Origin: Candidatus Levybacteria bacterium RBG_16_35_11
GTDB lineage: Bacteria; Patescibacteriota; Microgenomatia; Levybacterales; UBA12049
Direction: 5' to 3'
DNA: 38,506 nt
NCBI GenBank assembly: GCA_001781995.1
Contig: MFNH01000040.1
Location: 1-38,506, forward strand
A program made the translations under genes and the position numbers. The stretch's first letter is position 1; each line of letters opens with the position of its first letter. The notes beneath the pieces are model-generated. The model had not been told where the DNA came from, searched no databases, and saw only the letters and a program-made list of their open reading frames with translations. Of this stretch, positions 29,330-36,369 are shown one piece after another.

Positions 29330-30439
29330 TTAAATCAATACTTGCATTTTTTGAAAATAATCTACAACTACTTTGGAAGGATTTGCTTTAGGTTTTGTTA
29401 CTCCCTTTTTTAATGCCCCATACTTTAAAAAGAATTTATTGAGAATTGACTTGCTTTGATTAAATATTACAACATTTATATTCTTCCCCTCCTTATGTTC
29501 TGTTTTACTCCTCATCAGAAGACAAGGTTTCCCTAGATAGTAGCTTTCTTCTTGATTTCCTCCGCCGTCAGTTACTATGAATTCAGAGTTATAAAGTAGC
29601 TTAATAAATTTAAAATAATCATATTTTGGCCTAATATCAATATTAATGTCGTTTTTGAGCCTATCAAAAAGTCCAAATTCTTTTAGCTTTTCTTCAGTTG
29701 GTTTATGGATAATGAACAACACTTTTATTCGAGCTGATATAAGTAATATTTCTTTTACTATTTTCTTCATTCGGTCCTTATTAAAGATATTTTCAAAACG
29801 GTGAATAGAGACTATACAAAATTTTTCCTTAGGCATTTCGATACTCGTTTTTTGTATATTTTTAAGGGCTATCTCTAGGGAGTTAACTAAAGTGTTCGCT
29901 TTTGTGTTTATCTTGACCCCTTTGTATTTTTTTGAATTTCTTAAAGGACCTTGTCCAGGACAGAAATGGACATCTGCTAGATTCGAACAAATAATTCGAA
30001 AGATTTCTTCTGGGAAAGGATTTAATAAGTCAAAAGAACGCATCCCTGCTTCAACATAGCCAATTTCTTGACCGCAAAGCTTACCGACGATTGCTCCCAA
30101 TACTGTTGAAGCGGTATCTCCCTGAATTAAAAGAAATCCTTTTTGTGAAAAAAAAATCTTCCGACTTCTTAAAATTTTATAAAGACATCTAGTTCCCCAT
30201 ATGAGCATTTGAAGCACCCTTGTAATATCCTTCCCGTTATAGAGGATAAAATCTGGTTTCTCTAATTTAAATATATTTAATAACTCAGTAATCGTTTCTT
30301 TATGCTGACCGGTAAATATAAAGCTATAAGGAATTTTACGCTTCCTTAGCTCAAGCATTACTGGCGCCATCTTAATTAGCTGAGCCTTTGTTCCAAGAAT
30401 AATGGTAATATTTTTCTTTCCCTTTTTTAATTGCGGCAT
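29330..30439 (-). CDS. UDP-N-acetylglucosamine 2-epimerase family (WecB-like)
   Basis: TIILGTKAQLIKMAPVMLELRKRKIPYSFIFTGQHKE...GDTASTVLGAIVGKLCGQEIGYVEAGMRSFD...PEEIFRIICSNLADVHFCP. Confidence 0.88.
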   Translation of the reverse strand: MPQLKKGKKNITIILGTKAQLIKMAPVMLELRKRKIPYSFIFTGQHKETITELLNIFKLEKPDFILYNGKDITRVLQMLIWGTRCLYKILRSRKIFFSQKGFLLIQGDTASTVLGAIVGKLCGQEIGYVEAGMRSFDLLNPFPEEIFRIICSNLADVHFCPGQGPLRNSKKYKGVKINTKANTLVNSLEIALKNIQKTSIEMPKEKFCIVSIHRFENIFNKDRMKKIVKEILLISARIKVLFIIHKPTEEKLKEFGLFDRLKNDINIDIRPKYDYFKFIKLLYNSEFIVTDGGGNQEESYYLGKPCLLMRSKTEHKEGKNINVVIFNQSKSILNKFFLKYGALKKGVTKPKANPSKVVVDYFQKMQVLI

Positions 30440-30447
30440 TTTTTGAG

Positions 30448-31179
30448 CTAATATTTCCTGTTGAGAGCTAGTATGGTTTTAGATATTAAGTTTGATAAAT
30501 TACTCTCAAGGATTGTACAATTTGGAATTAAACAATGTCCTCCTATTTTTCCGGGATAATCTTTTAAAACCGGTCTTATTACATTTGCTTTTTTGAGTTT
30601 TTTATAGCCTTCATTGTAGGTTTCGTTCCATTTTTTATAAACCTGCTCAAAGGGAACTTTCTGTTTTTGGCAAATTTTATATAGCTCTTTTTGGAATATT
30701 ATGTTCCAAGCGTAATAAGTGGTATCAAAAAGCTTGGCGATTTCGGAAGTTTTTGAATCCTTGAACACTTCAGTCTTTACGTCTAGATTTTTGTAATAGC
30801 TTGAAACTTTTTTTCCTGCTATTGGCGTTGTCGGACCGATGTACTTAACAAATGTTTTTATACTCTTATATAAGTGCGGATGAATTCCTCGAATGGGGGA
30901 GTGGCAAATAAGAACTTTTGTTTTCTTGTAAATTCTTTCAGTTGTTCCCGGCGCAACTGTTGATTCAATTATTGTTAACCTCGGCAGGTAATCTTTTATT
31001 GCTTTAACTACTGTTTTCTCAAATTCAGTTGAGTAATGAATGCAAATATGAAGAATATCAATCTTATTTCCTTTAATTAGATCTATCTTTCTGTTTTTAG
31101 TAAAAACGTTATGTTTCTTTTCTGCTAATTTTTTTATTGCTGACCCAACTTCTCCGAGGCCGATTATTCCTACTTTCAT
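30448..31179 (-). CDS. Short UDP-glucose/GDP-mannose dehydrogenase-like protein lacking the C-terminal UDP-binding domain
   Basis: Rossmann MKVGIIGLGEVGSAI; SEIAKLFDTTYYAWNIIFQKELYKICQKQKVPFEQVY; catalytic-Cys-like GKIGGHCLIPN. Confidence 0.7.
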   Translation of the reverse strand: MKVGIIGLGEVGSAIKKLAEKKHNVFTKNRKIDLIKGNKIDILHICIHYSTEFEKTVVKAIKDYLPRLTIIESTVAPGTTERIYKKTKVLICHSPIRGIHPHLYKSIKTFVKYIGPTTPIAGKKVSSYYKNLDVKTEVFKDSKTSEIAKLFDTTYYAWNIIFQKELYKICQKQKVPFEQVYKKWNETYNEGYKKLKKANVIRPVLKDYPGKIGGHCLIPNCTILESNLSNLISKTILALNRKY

Positions 31180-31203
31180 TCGTAACGTATATATTACAGT
31201 ATG

Positions 31204-32163
31204 TTACTGTCTTTTCCAATGGGATTTTTTAATTTGATAAAGTATTTCTTCCTGAACGTCCTTAACTCTGCCAATCATGTCTGCAAGAATTCCGATCAAA
31301 AACAGAATTAGACCGAAAATGTTTAAAAAAGACCCGATTAGCCCGTAAGTTCTAAAAGGTGTAGTTCTTAATACCTCGATGTAGCCAATCACAAAAACTG
31401 CATCAAATAAAAGTCCAAGTATAAAAATATAAATACCGGGTCTGGCAAAAAAATAAAGTGGTCTATGGTCTCTGAATGAGCGGAAAATAATTTTTAAAGC
31501 CGAGTAACCATAATCTACTAGATTTCTTGAAATTTTAGATTCTCCAAATTGGCGTTTTGGTCTTACCCTAACAGGAACTTCCTTAATGGTTAATCCTTTG
31601 TGGATTAAATCCAAAAAGACTTCGTGCGTATAAGTAAAATGACCAAAAATAGTAAGCTTGAATAAAGCTTCCTTAGAATATGCCCTGAATCCGCATGAAA
31701 CATCAGTGAATTTACGTTTAGTTAGTCGGTTAATTAGCCACGTAAAAGCCTTATTGCCAAAATTTTTTATTCCTCGTCCCTTAAGGTTGTAATCTAGGTA
31801 TTTTTTATATCTTGTGGCTGTTACAACATCCGCTTCGCCTCTCAAGATTGGTTGGGCGAGCTTTGGGATATCCAAAGGGTTAAATTGCATATCCCCGTCA
31901 ATATTGACAACAATATCTGCTCCTATCTCAAGCGCTTTTGCCACACCTGTCCTAAAAGCAGCGCCTAATCCTTTATTACTCTTGTGGGAAACTAAGAATA
32001 CATGATACCTATTTGCAATTTGAGGCGTGTTGTCGGTTGAGCCATCATTTACGACTATTTTTTGAATTTTTCTAACTCCTTTGATTCTTCTTGGGATTGT
32101 TTTTAAAACAAGCGGCAGAGTCTTTTCTTCGTTATAGCAGGGGATAATTACAACCAATTTCAT
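31204..32163 (-). CDS. GT2 polyprenol-phosphate glycosyltransferase (DPM1-like) with two C-terminal TM helices
   Basis: KLVVIIPCYNEEKTLPLVLKTIPRRI...VVNDGSTDNTPQI...VNIDGDMQFNPLDIPKL. Confidence 0.92.
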   Translation of the reverse strand: MKLVVIIPCYNEEKTLPLVLKTIPRRIKGVRKIQKIVVNDGSTDNTPQIANRYHVFLVSHKSNKGLGAAFRTGVAKALEIGADIVVNIDGDMQFNPLDIPKLAQPILRGEADVVTATRYKKYLDYNLKGRGIKNFGNKAFTWLINRLTKRKFTDVSCGFRAYSKEALFKLTIFGHFTYTHEVFLDLIHKGLTIKEVPVRVRPKRQFGESKISRNLVDYGYSALKIIFRSFRDHRPLYFFARPGIYIFILGLLFDAVFVIGYIEVLRTTPFRTYGLIGSFLNIFGLILFLIGILADMIGRVKDVQEEILYQIKKSHWKRQ

Positions 32164-32201
32164 ATATCTAGTGTTTAATTTTTAATGTAACCCCATAAAT
32201 T

Positions 32202-32227
32202 GGGTCTTGACAAGGCCCTAATTTTTT
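32202..32227 (+). terminator. Terminator-like hairpin GGGTCTT-GAC-AAGGCCC followed by TAATTTTTT in a divergent intergenic region
   Basis: 7-bp stem with one G-T pair, 3-nt loop, T run on + strand. Confidence 0.4.
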
Positions 32228-32278
32228 AATAGTGTTTAATTACACAGTATTTTTACACATAGTTATTAAAAATACAAT

Positions 32279-32947
32279 ATGAAGAAAGCCACAATAAAGG
32301 TTTCACTTATTTTAACAGCCATTGTCGTATTGGCATTAGTCCCTCTAAACAAACAATTAATTTTTGGGTATGACTCTCCAACATTTGCAGGCTCAAGCAC
32401 AAATCCACCGGTTTGTAGCAAAGAAAAACCAGCAGCAGTTTTATTATATGAGCCAGGTCATTCACTTCTTCCAACGGCAGTAAATCCGGAAGATGTAAGA
32501 CTTAATTGGTTAAAAGTAGACAAAGCAAGTAAATATACAATCGCATTTGGTCTTGCATCTGGAAATTACATATATGGATTGCCTGATGTAGGAAATACAG
32601 ATCACTTTACAGTAGACGATCTAACGCCCGGAACAACATATTACTTTGTGGTCCGGGGAGTAAACGATTGCATGCCGGGTCCCTGGTCACAAGAATGGGC
32701 AGCAACTGCGGGAGGAGGGACAGGAACATTTACCCCGCTAGACACCAATTCGGGAGACATTGTAACGCCACCTAACATTCCTGTTATACCACCTTCGGGG
32801 GTAGGAGGACAACAGCCTCCGGCAGATGGAGGAACAGTGCCTCCACAAGGAACATACACACCGCCTACAAATCAACCTGCACCTCAAGCTGGAGGAGGAT
32901 TCTTCCAGAACCTTTGGCAGGGAATCCTCAATGTCTTCGGACTATAG
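32279..32947 (+). CDS. Exported fibronectin type III domain protein with Pro/Gly-rich linker and amphipathic C-terminus
   Basis: N-terminal signal/TM; PEDVRLNWLKVDKASKYTIAFG...FTVDDLTPGTTYYFVVRGVNDCMPGPWSQEW; ends GGGFFQNLWQGILNVFGL. Confidence 0.82.
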   Translation: MKKATIKVSLILTAIVVLALVPLNKQLIFGYDSPTFAGSSTNPPVCSKEKPAAVLLYEPGHSLLPTAVNPEDVRLNWLKVDKASKYTIAFGLASGNYIYGLPDVGNTDHFTVDDLTPGTTYYFVVRGVNDCMPGPWSQEWAATAGGGTGTFTPLDTNSGDIVTPPNIPVIPPSGVGGQQPPADGGTVPPQGTYTPPTNQPAPQAGGGFFQNLWQGILNVFGL

Positions 32948-33043
32948 AACTGAAGAATACTACAAATGCTACCAATCTCAAATAAGTGAATCCATCATTC
33001 TTTATTCGTAATTCTTAATCTGATAAGATTATATTAATGTGAG

Positions 33044-33676
33044 ATGAAAAAGAAGCCGAATTTGAAAAAGATTAAAACTAAATCTAAAAACTACCAAATA
33101 GACCAATCGGGAAAAATAGAACAGACAAGCATAAATACTATTATCGCATTATCAAATAATATTCGGTATGCTGTACTTTTGCCAAAGAAAACCAAAAGAG
33201 CCCTTCAAGAAATATTCCGCAACGAAGGAAGACCAAGGATGTTTATATATGATACTTTTTGTGCCTTAATCACGATAGTATTAATTAACACAAAACCTAA
33301 TAAAAAGGTGGTCATTGATAGGGAATATAAGAATGAAGATTTAATTAAAGCCAGAATTTTAGAATTTATAAAAGTCTTTAACATGAAACCAGTTTTAAAC
33401 TTTTCACTCGTTGGAAAATCTTCCCGTGCACACCTTCTGGCGGCAAAAGTAGCTAATAAAAAAGTTAAACCCAATGTGGTTGTTAAATTAGAAGATATAA
33501 GCAGTATTCTTTGGCCAGCAAAAAAGACCGGGTATTCTGGTATTAACAGAACCGAGGGCAACTTAACTCAGGACTGGTTACCTGGAGGTCGGAAGCCATC
33601 CCGATCTTTTAATAAACATATCTTATCACGAAAAAATAAAAAAGTCAAGAAAAATAAAAACGGGAGGCGTCGCTAA
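33044..33676 (+). CDS. Uncharacterised small protein, copy A of a paralogous pair (possible RNase H-like fold); C-terminal ~50 residues read through a conserved stem-loop
   Basis: KNYQIDQSGKIEQT...KVVIDREYKNEDLIKA...FSLVGKSSRAHLLAAKVAN aligns with the ORF at 35615. Confidence 0.75.
   Translation: MKKKPNLKKIKTKSKNYQIDQSGKIEQTSINTIIALSNNIRYAVLLPKKTKRALQEIFRNEGRPRMFIYDTFCALITIVLINTKPNKKVVIDREYKNEDLIKARILEFIKVFNMKPVLNFSLVGKSSRAHLLAAKVANKKVKPNVVVKLEDISSILWPAKKTGYSGINRTEGNLTQDWLPGGRKPSRSFNKHILSRKNKKVKKNKNGRRR
33523..33609. other. Stem-loop SL1, copy A (AAAGACCGGG ... CCCGATCTTT)
   Basis: 9 of 10 bp pair; two pairs covary with copy B SL1. Confidence 0.5.
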
Positions 33677-33715
33677 TAGACACGCAGTCTATTGGTCGTA
33701 TTCTCCCTCATGATT
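33651..33715 (-). ncRNA. Candidate structured small RNA, copy A (SL2: outer GGGAG/CTCCC, inner AATAGAC-ACGCA-GTCTATT, T-rich 3' tail on minus strand)
   Basis: Nested stems at 33662-33707; 20-nt core identical to copy B; compensatory changes in outer stem; minus-strand promoter immediately upstream. Confidence 0.5.
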
Positions 33716-33721
33716 AATAAA

Positions 33722-33750
33722 AATATAACATATGAGATCGAATTTGTCAA
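33722..33750 (-). promoter_or_regulatory. Minus-strand sigma70-like promoter TTGACA-N17-TATATT upstream of candidate sRNA A
   Basis: -35 at 33745-33750, -10 at 33722-33727, read on reverse strand. Confidence 0.5.
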
Positions 33751-33774
33751 TGATAGTTGCAAGGGGGAAGTTTT

Positions 33775-34917
33775 ATGACTATTGGTATTAATGGATATGA
33801 GGCAGTTGTGCCTAGGTTTGGGTTTGATAAAGAAACAGGTCTACCTATTAGAGTTGGTAGCTCTGAATATGTATTTCAGCTACTTTTAAACTTAAATAAA
33901 ATAGATAAGACAAACGTTTATCGAATTTATATTCCCCCAATAGATTCAAGCCCAGAAAAGCTTGGATTGCCCAAAGAGAATAAGAATTGGCTATATATCA
34001 AAGTTTCTAAGAAGTTTGGACCTTGGACATTGACTGATTTATCAAAAAAACTCTCTTCTGACAAAAAAGTACTAGATGTATTTTTTTCTCCCACCCACTA
34101 TCTTCCCCTGCGTGTTCCAATGCCTTGCGTAATTTCTATTCTTGATGTTTCCTACCTTTATTTCCCCGAGCTTTTTAAGAAAAAAGACTTATACAAACTA
34201 AAGCTTTGGGGGAGGTATTCTATAAAGCGGGCAGATAAGGTCCTAACCATAAGTAAGTCATCTAAAAATGATATAATTAATGAGTATAAATTAAAGCCGG
34301 AGAAGGTAGCTGTTACGTATCCTGGGATAAGGGAAATATTAAAAACTAGCATGAAAGAAGACCTAGTTGAAAAGTTTGGGATAAAAGGGGACTATATTTT
34401 GTTTGTAGGGACACTTCAGCCTCGAAAGAATATAAAAAGGCTCATTGAAGCTTTCTCAAGACTTAAGACCGATTTAGAACTTGTTATTGTGGGTAAAAAA
34501 GGCTGGATGTATGAGGAGATCCTAAACGCTCCAAAAGAGTATGGGATTTCTGATAAGGTAAGGTTTTTAGACTCCGTAACCAACGAAGACCTACCCTCTT
34601 TATATAAAAATGCTCTTTGTTTTATTCTCCCTTCTCTTTATGAGGGATTTGGTCTTCCAATTTTAGAGGCTATGCAATATGGCTGTCCGGTTATTACAAG
34701 CAGTATTTCAAGCCTTCCTGAGGCCGCAGGAGAGGCTGCATTGTATGTAAACCCTGAAGATGTAGATGATATCGCCCAAAAACTAGAAAAGATGATAAAT
34801 GATTCTAATTTAAGAGAGGATCTTATTAAAAAAGGCTATGAACAGGTAAAAAAGTTCTCCTGGGAAAAAACTGCAAAAGAAACACTTAATGTTTTAGAAG
34901 AAGTTGCAAAAAAATAA
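33775..34917 (+). CDS. GT4 family glycosyltransferase (ORF track start 33757 TTG; ATG at 33775 preceded by AAGGGGGAAG is more likely)
   Basis: KLSSDKKVLDVFFSPTHYLPLRVPMPCVISILDVSYLYFPE...YILFVGTLQPRKNIKRLIEAF...LPSLYEGFGLPILEAMQYGCPVI. Confidence 0.92.
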   Translation: MTIGINGYEAVVPRFGFDKETGLPIRVGSSEYVFQLLLNLNKIDKTNVYRIYIPPIDSSPEKLGLPKENKNWLYIKVSKKFGPWTLTDLSKKLSSDKKVLDVFFSPTHYLPLRVPMPCVISILDVSYLYFPELFKKKDLYKLKLWGRYSIKRADKVLTISKSSKNDIINEYKLKPEKVAVTYPGIREILKTSMKEDLVEKFGIKGDYILFVGTLQPRKNIKRLIEAFSRLKTDLELVIVGKKGWMYEEILNAPKEYGISDKVRFLDSVTNEDLPSLYKNALCFILPSLYEGFGLPILEAMQYGCPVITSSISSLPEAAGEAALYVNPEDVDDIAQKLEKMINDSNLREDLIKKGYEQVKKFSWEKTAKETLNVLEEVAKK

Positions 34918-34919
34918 CT

Positions 34920-35492
34920 ATGGATAAAAGCAAATTAACTCCTATGAGGGTAAAAAGAAGGATAAATGCAATTATCTTAGAGTTTGGCGTAGCCTTACTT
35001 CATTGTGCTGGACACATTCCCTTTCATTGCTGTCGGAGATTTTTCTATAGACTTTCAGGGATGAAAATAGGCAGAGGATCAACTATTCATATGCATGCCC
35101 GCTTTTATAAGCCATCGGGGATTAAAATAGGCAAGGATAGTAAAATCGGCGAATTTGTAGTTTTAGATGGCAGAGATGATCTAATAATTGGGGACCATGT
35201 ATCTATGGCAACAGGAGTGATGATTTACAATGCCCAACATGATATAGATGACCCTGATTTTAAGGCTGTTACAGGCAAAGTAATTATAGAAGATTATGTT
35301 TTTATTGGCCCAAGGTCAATAATTTTACCAGGAGTGACAATTAAAAAAGGAGCAGTAGTTGCTGCAGGAGCAGTTGTAAGAAAAGATGTTTTAGAGGGGC
35401 AGGTTGTTGGAGGAGTTCCCGCAATGCCAATAAGAGAAAGAAACCTTAAGGAATTCAACTACAAACTAGGACGTGCCGCCTGGTTCAGATAG
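34920..35492 (+). CDS. Left-handed beta-helix acyltransferase (WbbJ/maltose O-acetyltransferase-like)
   Basis: SGMKIGRGSTIHMHARFYKPSGIKIGKDSKIGEFVVLDGRDDLIIGDHVSMATGVMIYNAQHDIDD...VGGVPAMPIRER. Confidence 0.9.
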   Translation: MDKSKLTPMRVKRRINAIILEFGVALLHCAGHIPFHCCRRFFYRLSGMKIGRGSTIHMHARFYKPSGIKIGKDSKIGEFVVLDGRDDLIIGDHVSMATGVMIYNAQHDIDDPDFKAVTGKVIIEDYVFIGPRSIILPGVTIKKGAVVAAGAVVRKDVLEGQVVGGVPAMPIRERNLKEFNYKLGRAAWFR

Positions 35493-35515
35493 CTTCTTTT
35501 GAAAAAAATACGAAT

Positions 35516-35567
35516 TATCTGGTAATATTTGGCAATATCTGGAAGTATTTGGAAACGCCTTTATAAT
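35516..35567 (+). promoter_or_regulatory. Four ~10-bp imperfect direct repeats (TATCTGGTA / ATATTTGGCA / ATATCTGGAA / GTATTTGGAA) followed by TATAAT -10-like box at 35562
   Basis: Read directly from sequence upstream of the copy B small-protein gene. Confidence 0.45.
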
Positions 35568-35614
35568 ATTCCTTTTTAAGACATCATTTCTATTTTTTGA
35601 TAAGATTAAATTAA

Positions 35615-36121
35615 ATGAGGAATAAAAAGAAGTTGAATCTAAAAAAGATTAAAATTAAATATAAAAGCTATCAAGTAGATCAGTCTGGAAAAATAGAACA
35701 AACGAACAAAGTAACTATTATTGCTTTTTCTAATACTAAAAATGGTTCAATTAAACTTCTAGCAAAAGATAAGAGATATCTACAAAAAATTTACAGACAG
35801 GCTGGAAAATCAAAAATTTATATCTTTCAAGTTTTCTCTGCTCTCTTATATCTTCTTTTAGAAAAGTCTAAGATTGGAAGAGCTATAATTGTAATTGATA
35901 AAGAATACCCAGGTCAGGAAGCATTAATTAAAAGTTATCTGACACAGTTAGTTCAAAAACGAGGGAGGATAAAGCTAAATTTTGATGAGTTAAGATTTGA
36001 TTTTATCGGAAAAGGTAGCAATGCCCATGGAGTTGCTTCTAGAGCATACAAGATTAACCGTGCTAATTATATTGCCAGTAAAGAAGAAATATTGAGCCTA
36101 ATTCTATTATATGAGAAATAA
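35615..36121 (+). CDS. Uncharacterised small protein, copy B of the paralogous pair (possible RNase H-like fold)
   Basis: KSYQVDQSGKIEQTNKVTIIAFSN...AIIVIDKEYPGQEALIKSYL...FDFIGKGSNAHGVASRAYK. Confidence 0.8.
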   Translation: MRNKKKLNLKKIKIKYKSYQVDQSGKIEQTNKVTIIAFSNTKNGSIKLLAKDKRYLQKIYRQAGKSKIYIFQVFSALLYLLLEKSKIGRAIIVIDKEYPGQEALIKSYLTQLVQKRGRIKLNFDELRFDFIGKGSNAHGVASRAYKINRANYIASKEEILSLILLYEK

Positions 36122-36129
36122 AAAGATGA

Positions 36130-36197
36130 AAGACCAAGTACTTTATGGATATTTAAGAGCCGACTGGTTACGACTGGTCGACATCCTACTTGGTCTT
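36130..36197. other. Stem-loop SL1, copy B (AAGACCAAGTA ... TACTTGGTCTT, 11 bp perfect) enclosing a hairpin CGACTGGT-TACG-ACTGGTCG at 36161-36180
   Basis: Perfect inverted repeat; shares GACTGGTTAC and CATCC with copy A. Confidence 0.55.
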
Positions 36198-36268
36198 AAC
36201 AGTAAAATAATACCATAAGTTGAGTGAAAATGCAATACCCAGGGAATGTATTAAGAAGAAAAATCAAA

Positions 36269-36334
36269 GATAATAAAAATGGAGGGCGTTGCCAATAGAC
36301 ACGCAGTCTATTGTTCGTGTTCCTCCTCATGATT
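36269..36334 (-). ncRNA. Candidate structured small RNA, copy B (SL2: outer GGAGG/CCTCC, inner CAATAGAC-ACGCA-GTCTATTG, T-rich 3' tail on minus strand)
   Basis: Nested stems at 36281-36326; conserved with copy A including compensatory changes. Confidence 0.5.
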
Positions 36335-36340
36335 AATAAA

Positions 36341-36369
36341 AATAAAGCACATATGAGTGAATTTGTCAA
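36341..36369 (-). promoter_or_regulatory. Minus-strand sigma70-like promoter TTGACA-N17-TTTATT upstream of candidate sRNA B
   Basis: -35 at 36364-36369, -10 at 36341-36346, same spacing as copy A. Confidence 0.45.

Noticed and set aside
32641-32859. 72-aa minus ORF rich in Gly/Pro
   Set aside because: Shadow of the Pro/Gly-rich linker of the FN3 protein.
33205-33561. 118-aa minus ORF antisense to the copy A protein
   Set aside because: Copy B has no corresponding ORF in the track although the plus-strand protein is conserved.
33662-33707. SL2 as a tRNA or tRNA fragment
   Set aside because: Length (~46 nt), loop sizes and lack of a T-arm GTTC/GATTCC arrangement do not fit a tRNA; no intact tRNA seen in the window.
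33651-33715. SL2 as a plus-strand intrinsic terminator of the small-protein gene
   Set aside because: No T run follows it on the plus strand; the T-rich tract is on the minus strand.
36187-36331. Minus-strand mini-ORF starting ATGAGG(G/A)(A/G)G... (MRENTTNRLRVY / MRRNTNNRLRVYWQRPPF) across SL2 in both copies
   Set aside because: Copy A stops after 12 codons while copy B continues; substitutions follow base pairing rather than codon constraint, so structured RNA fits better than a peptide.
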